A DNA stretch of 64,000 nt from Streptomyces malachitofuscus. GTDB taxonomy: Bacteria > Actinomycetota > Actinomycetes > Streptomycetales > Streptomycetaceae. The notes under the pieces were generated by a model. That model saw nothing but the letters and a program-made list of their open reading frames with translations, ran no database searches and was not told the origin of the DNA. Shown piece after piece: positions 57,987 to 64,000 of this stretch. Location of the stretch: positions 1 to 64,000 of the forward strand of contig NZ_BMUF01000006.1 of assembly GCF_014650055.1 (NCBI RefSeq). The letters are read 5' to 3'. The stretch's first letter is position 1. The number at the start of each line of letters is the position of its first letter. The position numbers and the translations under genes were made by a program.

Positions 57987-58622
57987 ATGAAGTTCACGAA
58001 GAAGTCCCACGCCTGCGTCCGCCTGGAGAAGGACGGACGGGTGCTCGTCGTCGATCCCGGAGGGTTCAGCGAGGAGGACGCCGCCCTCGGGGCGGAGGCC
58101 GTCCTCATCACGCACGAGCATCCCGACCACTTCGACGAGGGGCGGCTGCGGGCCGCCCTGGAGGCAGATCGGGCGGCCGAGATCTGGACCCTGAAGTCGG
58201 TCGCGGACCGGATCTCGGCGGCGTTCCCGGGACGCGTGCACACCGTCGGCCACGGCGACACCTTCACCGCCGCCGGCTTCGACGTCCAGGTGCACGGCGA
58301 ACTCCATGCGGTGATCCATCCGGACATCCCGCGCGTCACGAACGTCGGCTATCTCCTCGACGGCGGGAAGCTCTTCCACCCCGGTGACGCGTTCACCGTT
58401 CCCGACACCCCGGTCGAGACGCTGATGCTGCCCGTCGTCGCCCCCTGGAACAAGATCTCCGAGGTCATCGACTACGTACGCGAGGTACGTCCGGCGCGCG
58501 CCTACGACATCCACGACGCCTCGCTCACCGACCTCGCCCGCCCGGTCTACGACCGCCAGATCGGCGCCCTGGGCGGCGCGGAGCACCTGCGGCTCGCACC
58601 GGGCAGCTCCGCCGAGCTGTAG
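57987..58622 (+). CDS. Metallo-beta-lactamase-fold hydrolase
   Basis: The 211-residue protein has the metal motif THEHPDHFD, a later VHGELHAVIH and DAFTVP region, and a C-terminal IHDASLTD. It is of the UlaG/RomA-like single-domain type found in many actinomycetes and probably hydrolyses a small ester, lactone or phosphodiester. The substrate is unknown. The ATG at 57987 follows gggggcaggatggacgt. It is read in the same direction as pcaL, with 47 bases between. Confidence 0.88.
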   Translation: MKFTKKSHACVRLEKDGRVLVVDPGGFSEEDAALGAEAVLITHEHPDHFDEGRLRAALEADRAAEIWTLKSVADRISAAFPGRVHTVGHGDTFTAAGFDVQVHGELHAVIHPDIPRVTNVGYLLDGGKLFHPGDAFTVPDTPVETLMLPVVAPWNKISEVIDYVREVRPARAYDIHDASLTDLARPVYDRQIGALGGAEHLRLAPGSSAEL

Positions 58623-58674
58623 GCGGACGGACGGCGGGCGGGCGTTGTCGGACCGGCCGGGTAGGTTGTGCAGC

Positions 58675-59454
58675 ATGCGCATCGCGACCTGGAACGTGAA
58701 CTCGATCACCGCCCGCCTGCCGAGGCTCCTGGCCTGGCTGGAGAGCAGCGGCACGGACGTGCTCTGCCTCCAGGAGGCCAAGGTCGCCGAGGAACAGTTC
58801 CCGGCGGAGCAGCTGCGCGAACTGGGTTACGAGTCGGCGGTGCACGCCACCGGCCGGTGGAACGGCGTGGCGGTGCTCTCCAAGGTGGGCCTGGAGGACG
58901 TCGTCAAGGGGCTGCCCGGCGACCCCGGTTACGAGGGCTCCGTCGAACCCCGCGCCGTCTCCGCGACCTGCGGCCCGGTCCGCGTCTGGTCGGTGTACGT
59001 GCCGAACGGCCGCGAGGTGGACCATCCCCACTACGCGTACAAGCTCCAGTGGTTCGAGGCACTGAAGGCCGCCGTGGCCGGCGACGCGGCGGGCAGCCGC
59101 CCGTTCGCGGTCATGGGCGACTACAACGTGGCACCGACCGACGACGACGTCTACGACCGGTCCGCCTTCGAGGGCTCCACGCACGTCACCCCCGCCGAGC
59201 GCGCCGCCCTCGCCTCCCTGCGCGAGGCCGGCCTGACCGACGTGGTGCCGCGCCCCCTCAAGTACGAGCACCCGTTCACGTACTGGGACTACCGTCAGCT
59301 CTGCTTCCCCAAGAACCGGGGCATGCGCATCGACCTGGTGTACGGCAACGCGCCGTTCGCGAAGGCGGTCACGGACTCCTACGTCGACCGCGAGGAGCGC
59401 AAGGGCAAGGGCGCATCGGACCACGCACCGGTCGTGGTGGACCTGGACGTGTAG
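58675..59454 (+). CDS. xth: Exodeoxyribonuclease III
   Basis: The 259-residue enzyme is an AP endonuclease and 3'-5' exonuclease of base excision repair. The family motifs are complete: RIATWNVNSI at the N-terminus, LCLQEAKV with the metal-binding Glu, GDYNVAPTDDDVYD near the middle and SDHAPVVVDL at the C-terminus. The ATG at 58675 starts directly on the conserved first strand, with no strong RBS (ggttgtgcagc). A hairpin follows the stop. Confidence 0.95.
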   Translation: MRIATWNVNSITARLPRLLAWLESSGTDVLCLQEAKVAEEQFPAEQLRELGYESAVHATGRWNGVAVLSKVGLEDVVKGLPGDPGYEGSVEPRAVSATCGPVRVWSVYVPNGREVDHPHYAYKLQWFEALKAAVAGDAAGSRPFAVMGDYNVAPTDDDVYDRSAFEGSTHVTPAERAALASLREAGLTDVVPRPLKYEHPFTYWDYRQLCFPKNRGMRIDLVYGNAPFAKAVTDSYVDREERKGKGASDHAPVVVDLDV

Positions 59455-59478
59455 CCGGTCGCCCCCGGCCGACGGCCG

Positions 59479-59506
59479 GCCCCGCGCGCCCTGTGGTGCG
59501 CGGGGC
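59479..59506 (+). terminator. Hairpin after exonuclease III gene
   Basis: GCCCCGCGC and GCGCGGGGC form perfect nine-base arms with a ten-base loop, 25 bases after the stop. Confidence 0.65.
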
Positions 59507-59529
59507 GGTACGGATGACAGGCTGGAGGT

Positions 59530-59937
59530 ATGAACATCCCATTCCTGGGCAATCGGCGCCGGAAGGTCGGGTTCCCCGACTCCGAGGGCATCGCCGAACT
59601 GCTCGCCGAATGCGAACTGTTGCGCTCCCAGGCGTACCGTGCGGGGGTCCGACTGGACGACTCCCCGGCCTCGTTGGAGGCGCTGGACCAGCTGGTGCCG
59701 GGCTGGCGGGACGACGAGGAGACGTCGGACTGGCTGGGCAACGACGCGGGGCTGTACCTCGGCACTGTCATCGTGCGCACCGTCGCGGGAGCCGCCTGGG
59801 AGATCCGTTCCGACGGGCAGCCGGTGGTACGGCTCGCCTCCGGCCGGGAGTTCGACGTCGTGGACTCGGGCCACGAGTGGGCGGCCAGCGGAGTGCCCGA
59901 GCTGTCGCAGCTGTACGCGGAGGTCGCGGAAGCCTGA
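59530..59937 (+). CDS. Conserved small protein, DUF6278-like
   Basis: The 135-residue cytoplasmic protein starts MNIPFLGNRRRKVGFPDSEG and has segments VPGWRDDEETSDWLGNDAGL and GREFDVVDSGHEW. It resembles a conserved actinomycete family of unknown role (I believe DUF6278). No catalytic residues or membrane segment are seen. The ATG has ggctggaggt just upstream. Confidence 0.75.
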   Translation: MNIPFLGNRRRKVGFPDSEGIAELLAECELLRSQAYRAGVRLDDSPASLEALDQLVPGWRDDEETSDWLGNDAGLYLGTVIVRTVAGAAWEIRSDGQPVVRLASGREFDVVDSGHEWAASGVPELSQLYAEVAEA

Positions 59938-60075
59938 CGCCCCGTCCCCGGCCCCGCCCCACCGCCCGCTGTAAATACGGCTAATGATCGAAAAGTGCGT
60001 GTCGCACCCTCCCGGCGATCTTGCCTGGATACGTTGCGGCGACCACCACACGGCTGAGAACGAGTAGGGGTGGGT
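59938..60075 (+). promoter_or_regulatory. gluA upstream region
   Basis: The region ahead of the GluA-type gene is less GC-rich in its middle (GTAAATACGGCTAATGATCG, 59971-59990) than its surroundings. A promoter with -10-like TAATGAT is plausible here, and agtaggggtgggt serves as RBS. The exact start site cannot be fixed. Confidence 0.45.
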
Positions 60076-60819
60076 ATGGCCTTCGATCCGCTCATCGAGC
60101 TGCGCAACGTCAACAAGTACTTCGGGGACCTGCATGTCCTGCAGGACATCGACCTCACCGTGGGCCGAGGGGAGGTGGTGGTCGTCATCGGCCCCTCGGG
60201 GTCGGGGAAGTCGACCCTGTGCCGGGCCATCAACCGGCTGGAGACCGTCCGGTCCGGCACGATCGTGCTGGACGGGCAGCCGCTGCCGCACGAGGGCAAG
60301 GCGCTGGCGCGGCTGCGCGCCGACGTGGGGATGGTCTTCCAGTCGTTCAACCTCTTCGCCCACAGGACCGTGCTGCAGAACGTCTCGCTGGGCCAGGTCA
60401 AGGTCCGCGGACGCAAGAAGGAGGACGCCGACCGGCGTTCACGGGCGCTCCTCGACCGCGTCGGCGTCGCCGACCAGGCCGACAAGTACCCGGCGCAGCT
60501 CTCGGGAGGCCAGCAGCAGCGCGTGGCGATCGCGCGGGCGCTGGCCATGGAACCCAAGGCGATGCTCTTCGACGAGCCGACCTCCGCGCTGGACCCGGAG
60601 ATGATCAGTGAGGTCCTGGAGGTCATGCGCCAACTCGCCGAGGAGGGCATGACCATGATCGTGGTCACGCACGAGATGGGCTTCGCCCGGTCGGCCGCCA
60701 ACCGGGTGGTCTTCATGGCCGACGGCCGGATCGTCGAGGACCGCGCACCGGACGAGTTCTTCAGCAGTCCGCGCAGCGACCGGGCCAAGGACTTCCTCTC
60801 GAAGATCCTCAAGCACTGA
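60076..60819 (+). CDS. gluA: Glutamate ABC transporter ATP-binding protein
   Basis: The 247-residue ATPase has GPSGSGKST (Walker A), LSGGQQQR (signature), [11 protein letters not shown] (Walker B) and [16 protein letters not shown], the polar amino-acid transporter form of the GluA/GlnQ class. It should power uptake of glutamate or a related amino acid. The ATG at 60076 fits the RBS aggggtgggt better than the GTG six bases upstream. The usual partner genes for the binding protein and two permeases (gluBCD) do not follow, and the next gene is on the other strand, so it is orphaned here. Confidence 0.93.
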   Translation: MAFDPLIELRNVNKYFGDLHVLQDIDLTVGRGEVVVVIGPSGSGKSTLCRAINRLETVRSGTIVLDGQPLPHEGKALARLRADVGMVFQSFNLFAHRTVLQNVSLGQVKVRGRKKEDADRRSRALLDRVGVADQADKYPAQLSGGQQQRVAIARALAMEPKAMLFDEPTSALDPEMISEVLEVMRQLAEEGMTMIVVTHEMGFARSAANRVVFMADGRIVEDRAPDEFFSSPRSDRAKDFLSKILKH

Positions 60820-61090
60820 GCGGGTGACGCCCACGGACCCGTCCGTCCGGACCTCGACTACGATGTTCCCTCCATCCCGGTGGGGGAGGGGACTTCGCGC
60901 CAGGAGAGCGGACACCGCCGCCGGGAGGGACCCGCCGCGGACCCGCCCGCGGAGGAGGCGGTCAACCCAGGCCAGTCCCGTCCGGCGGCAGCCGGAGATC
61001 ACTGCTCGCACGGCGACCCGACCCGCACGACGGGCCGTCCGCCGGCGAGGAGAAGGTCAGCTGCGCGCCGGACGGGTGGTGCCGGGCCGG
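60820..61090. other. Intergenic gap, nothing clear
   Basis: This gap lies between the convergent gluA-type gene and the membrane-anchored hypothetical gene. It is GC-rich and holds several overlapping open frames, but none has a plausible start or coding pattern. Confidence 0.5.
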
Positions 61091-61852
61091 TCAGTCCGCC
61101 CGCTGCGCCTTGTGGGACGCCGGAGCCGGGGCGGGCAGCGGGGTCTGGGCAGGCTTGGTCACGTCCGCGACGAGTTCGACCACATCGGGGCCGTAGGCCT
61201 GGGAGTTGATCACCTTCAGCAGCAGGACGAAGGAGTGGGACCCGTGCTTGCGGGCCAGCCGCTCGTGGTTGCGGGCGAGATAGCGGGTGGCGGCCTGGTT
61301 GGTGATCGCGCGCTGGCCGCAGAACAGGAACACCGGCCGCGTCTCGCGCCGTTCACCGGCCGTCAGCCGGGCCAGCAGGACGTACTCGGTGACGCCCGGG
61401 TCCATGCGGTAGCGCTCGGAGCCGATCTGGAAGGCCCCCCGGTCCGGTCCCGGCTCCGGATCGACATTGACCCGCACCCCCGGCAGCATGGCCGCCATGT
61501 GGGCGACCATTCTGCGGTTGGAGCCGGGACCGCCGACGCAGAACTCGGTCCGCTCCCCGAAGCCCTGGTGCGCCGCGTCCTGGGTGACCATCTGCACATG
61601 CGCCCCGCAGTCCTTGATCAGCGCGGAGAGTTCGAGCAGCGCGAACACGTCGAAGCGGTGCACGGCCGGTTCCGCCGTCGCCGGATCGCGGTTGACGACG
61701 AGCAGCGACTCGGAGTTCGCCGGCAGGCCGAAGAAGTTCTGCTTGCGCCGGAGCTTCCGCTTCCACAGATAGGTGCGGGCTATCCAGCCCAGCGCGGCAC
61801 TGATGCCCGCGGCCACCACACCCAGAACGATATTGCGTACGTCGTCAGTCAT
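61091..61852 (-). CDS. Membrane-anchored conserved hypothetical protein
   Basis: The 253-residue protein has one N-terminal membrane helix (IVLGVVAAGISAALGWIARTY), then a basic stop (WKRKLRRKQ) and a soluble domain of about 190 residues with motifs FFGLPANSESLLVVN, FALLELSALIKDCGAHV and FCGQRAITNQAATRYLARN. I know it as a recurring actinomycete hypothetical type but no function is assigned. The alternating strand-helix pattern suggests a Rossmann-like domain. The ATG at 61852 is the first Met before the membrane helix. Confidence 0.75.
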   Translation of the reverse strand: MTDDVRNIVLGVVAAGISAALGWIARTYLWKRKLRRKQNFFGLPANSESLLVVNRDPATAEPAVHRFDVFALLELSALIKDCGAHVQMVTQDAAHQGFGERTEFCVGGPGSNRRMVAHMAAMLPGVRVNVDPEPGPDRGAFQIGSERYRMDPGVTEYVLLARLTAGERRETRPVFLFCGQRAITNQAATRYLARNHERLARKHGSHSFVLLLKVINSQAYGPDVVELVADVTKPAQTPLPAPAPASHKAQRAD

Positions 61853-62005
61853 GGGCGCGCATGCTAGCGGGCCGACGCAAACCCGTGTTCGACGAGCAGG
61901 CCGTCAAGGCGCCGGAACCGCCGGTGCGGCACGCCCGGCGAGGTACCTGACGAGGGCATGGCGACGAACTAAGCTGCGCCGGACGGCCCTTTACCGGAGG
62001 TGCGG

Positions 62006-63814
62006 ATGCGTCGCCCTGTCGCACGGAATCTCGCAGTCCTGGCGGTCGGTGCCGCCGTCGTGTCGGTGGGAGCGGCCGCGCCGCCCACCGGGCACGACCG
62101 GCCCGCCCCGCACGCCCCCAAGGTCCCGGTGGCCGTCGGCCACGGCGGCGCGGTATCCAGCGTCGACGCCGACGCCTCCGCCGCCGGGATCGAGGTCCTG
62201 AGGAAGGGCGGCAACGCCGTCGACGCGGCCGTCGCCACGGCCGCCGCGCTCGGCGTCACCGAGCCCTACTCGGCCGGCATCGGCGGAGGCGGCTACTTCG
62301 TCTACTACGACGCCCGCTCCCGCACGGTGCACACCCTCGACGGCCGCGAGACCGCCCCGCTCACCGCCGACGCCGGACTGTTCCTGGAGAACGGGCAGCC
62401 GATCCCGTTCGCCGAGGCCGTCAGCAGCGGACTCGGGGTCGGCACCCCCGGCACGCCCGCCACCTGGCAGCGGGCGCTCGACGCGTGGGGCAGACGCGGC
62501 CTGGGCACGGTCCTCGAGCCCGCCGAACGCCTCGCCCGCGAGGGCTTCACCGTCGACGGCACCTTCCGCGCGCAGACCGCCGCCAACGAGACCCGTTTCC
62601 GGTACTTCCCCGACACGGTCGAGCTGTTCCTGCCCGGCGGGGAACTCCCGGTCGTCGGCTCCACCTTCAAGAACCCCGATCTGGCCCGCACCTACAAGGA
62701 GTTGCGCCGCAAGGGCGTCGACGCCCTGTACCGGGGCGACATCGGGCGGGACATCGTGAACACGGTCAACAAGCCGCCCGTGGACCCGGACTCCGGCTGG
62801 AACGCCCGCCCCGGCGACCTGTCCGCCCGCGATCTCGCCGCCTACCGCGCGAAGTTCCAGCCGCCCACGAAGACCTCGTACCGCGGCCTGGACGTCTACT
62901 CCATCGCGCCGTCGTCCTCCGGCGGCACCACGGTCGGCGAGGCGCTCAACATCCTGGAGCGCACCGACCTCTCCGACGCGAGCGACGTCCGGTACCTGCA
63001 CCGGTTCATCGAGGCGAGCCGCATCGCGTTCGCGGACCGGGGGCGCTGGGTCGGCGACCCCGCCTTCGAGGACGTACCGACGAGGGAACTGCTCTCCCAG
63101 CGGTTCGCCGACTCGCGTGAGTGCCTCATCAGGGACGACGCGGTCCTCGCCAGCCCCCTCGCCCCCGGCGACCCCCGCGACCCGCGGCCCTGCGCGACGG
63201 GCGGCGAAGCCGCGCCGACCACGTACGAGGGCGAGAACACCACCCACCTGACCACCGCCGACCGGTGGGGCAACGTCGTCGCCTACACCCTCACCATCGA
63301 GCAGACCGGCGGCAGCGGCATCACCGTGCCCGGGCGCGGGTTCCTGCTCAACAACGAGCTGACGGACTTCTCGTTCGCCCCGGCGAACCCGGCCGTCCAC
63401 GACCCGAACCTGCCCGGTCCCGGCAAGCGGCCCCGGTCGTCGATCTCACCGACGATCGTGCTCGACCGGTACGACCGGCCGGTGGTGACGCTCGGCTCGC
63501 CCGGCGGCTCGACCATCATCACCACCGTGCTGCAGACCCTCACCGGCTTCCTGGACCGGGGGCTGCCCCTGGTCGACGCGATCGCCGCACCGCGCGCCAG
63601 CCAGCGCAACACGGCGCAGACGGACCTCGAACCCGGCCTGTACGACAGTGAGGTGCGCCGGCACCTGGAGGCCATCGGGCACTCCTTCCGCCAGAACCCG
63701 GAGATCGGCGCCGCCACGGCCGTCCAGCGGCTGCCCGGCGGCGCGTGGCTGGCGGCGGCCGAGAAGGTCCGCAGGGGCGGCGGCTCGGCGATGGTGGTCC
63801 GTCCGGCGCGCTAG
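62006..63814 (+). CDS. ggt: Gamma-glutamyltransferase
   Basis: The 602-residue secreted enzyme transfers or hydrolyses the gamma-glutamyl group of glutathione and related peptides. A signal peptide is visible (VARNLAVLAVGAAVVSVGAA). The autoprocessing site is the first Thr of NTTHLTTAD, Thr412, which becomes the catalytic N-terminus of the small subunit. Large-subunit motifs VSSVDADASAAGIEVLRKGG and NAVDAAVATAAALGV are present, as is GSPGGSTI near the end. The ATG at 62006 has ccggagg five bases upstream. It converges on clpB across a strong hairpin. Confidence 0.95.
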   Translation: MRRPVARNLAVLAVGAAVVSVGAAAPPTGHDRPAPHAPKVPVAVGHGGAVSSVDADASAAGIEVLRKGGNAVDAAVATAAALGVTEPYSAGIGGGGYFVYYDARSRTVHTLDGRETAPLTADAGLFLENGQPIPFAEAVSSGLGVGTPGTPATWQRALDAWGRRGLGTVLEPAERLAREGFTVDGTFRAQTAANETRFRYFPDTVELFLPGGELPVVGSTFKNPDLARTYKELRRKGVDALYRGDIGRDIVNTVNKPPVDPDSGWNARPGDLSARDLAAYRAKFQPPTKTSYRGLDVYSIAPSSSGGTTVGEALNILERTDLSDASDVRYLHRFIEASRIAFADRGRWVGDPAFEDVPTRELLSQRFADSRECLIRDDAVLASPLAPGDPRDPRPCATGGEAAPTTYEGENTTHLTTADRWGNVVAYTLTIEQTGGSGITVPGRGFLLNNELTDFSFAPANPAVHDPNLPGPGKRPRSSISPTIVLDRYDRPVVTLGSPGGSTIITTVLQTLTGFLDRGLPLVDAIAAPRASQRNTAQTDLEPGLYDSEVRRHLEAIGHSFRQNPEIGAATAVQRLPGGAWLAAAEKVRRGGGSAMVVRPAR

Positions 63815-63821
63815 AAGGGCC

Positions 63822-63855
63822 GACGGGGCGCCCCGGATCACCCGGGCGCCCCGTC
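63822..63855. terminator. Bidirectional terminator between ggt and clpB
   Basis: GACGGGGCGCCC and GGGCGCCCCGTC are perfect 12-base arms with a ten-base centre, placed between two convergent genes. Confidence 0.8.
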
Positions 63856-63859
63856 CGTC

Positions 63860-64000
63860 TCACAGCTCGGGCGCCGGCGTCTCCTGCGTACGGAACGTCA
63901 GGCGTCCGTTCTGCGCGTCCACCGTCACCCGGCCGCCCTCCCGGACCCGGCCGTCGAGGAGCAGCCGGGAGAGCTGGTTGTCCACCTCGCGCTGGATGGT
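63860..64000 (-). CDS. clpB: ATP-dependent chaperone ClpB, C-terminal fragment
   Basis: Only the last 46 codons and the stop lie in the window. They read TIQREVDNQLSRLLLDGRVR, then EGGRVTVDAQNGRLTF, the characteristic end of the ClpB D2 C-terminal domain. ClpB is the hexameric disaggregase that works with DnaK. The rest of the gene runs beyond the right edge. Confidence 0.85.
   Translation of the reverse strand, partial: TIQREVDNQLSRLLLDGRVREGGRVTVDAQNGRLTFRTQETPAPEL

Noticed and set aside
60824..61867. Plus-strand open frame after gluA
   Set aside because: It runs antisense to the membrane-anchored protein gene and is Arg-rich low complexity; no support for translation.
1..64000. CRISPR arrays, rRNA or tRNA genes
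   Set aside because: I looked for regular short repeats with spacers and for tRNA-like cloverleaf ends and found none that I could support.

Overview
The window is high-GC DNA (GTG starts, strong third-position GC, rare TTA codons) from a Streptomyces-type actinomycete. The type is inferred from gene content: a very large NRPS with an MbtH-like protein, a metE with a cobalamin riboswitch, a RamB-like regulator divergent from isocitrate lyase, GluA and Ggt.

Region 1 (1-28954) is the 3' half of a non-ribosomal peptide cluster. A 5'-truncated NRPS (PCP-E / C-A-PCP-E) passes its chain, probably through COM-type termini, to a 6363-residue NRPS with five modules (C-A-PCP-E, C-A-PCP-E, C-A-PCP, C-A-PCP, C-A-PCP-TE). 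Residues read by alignment to the GrsA pocket give: D-X, D-Val, D-unknown, D-aliphatic (Ile/Val-like), Gln-like, unknown, Val-like, then release. An atypical MbtH protein, an AsnO/VioC-type 2-oxoglutarate hydroxylase, a fused ABC exporter and an alpha/beta hydrolase follow in the same direction with little or no spacing. The hydroxylase and exporter each carry an early TTA codon, which implies bldA control. A perfect 15-bp palindrome closes the run.

Region 2 (28966-35632) has a small HTH protein behind what looks like a leaderless promoter inside tandem operator-like repeats. A MoxR ATPase / VWA protein / helical-repeat protein operon follows, then an ABC-2 transporter pair (TTA codon in the ATPase), a small membrane protein and a LuxR-type regulator on the minus strand.

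Region 3 (35633-43702) is the most unusual part. An AT-richer gap leads into a conflict-type island: a small CATRA-associated-like protein (minus strand), then a plus-strand set of a winged helix/BTAD protein fused to a ThsA-type macro domain, a CATRA-N-like protein with a C-terminal TIR-like nucleotide-binding domain, a YkvA (DUF1232) protein and a TPR-CHAT caspase-like protease. A coupled zinc-ribbon / membrane protein pair faces it. This looks like a defence or regulated cell-suicide system.

Region 4 (43703-56640) starts with debris (a 41-bp copy of part of pcaL, a possible truncated GNAT start, a 14-bp inverted repeat). PepSY and His-rich membrane proteins, metE with its B12 riboswitch, 3-hydroxyacyl-CoA dehydrogenase, malate synthase, isocitrate lyase, a RamB-like regulator and a hotdog thioesterase follow. 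The thioesterase sits behind a second, 5'-truncated copy of the metE riboswitch, whose broken end abuts what looks like the tail of an IS110-type transposase.

Region 5 (56641-64000) is housekeeping: a PcaL-type fusion whose enol-lactonase nucleophile position is Ala, a metallo-beta-lactamase-fold protein, exonuclease III, a small conserved protein, a GluA ATPase without gluBCD, an unknown membrane-anchored protein, gamma-glutamyltransferase and the C-terminus of ClpB.
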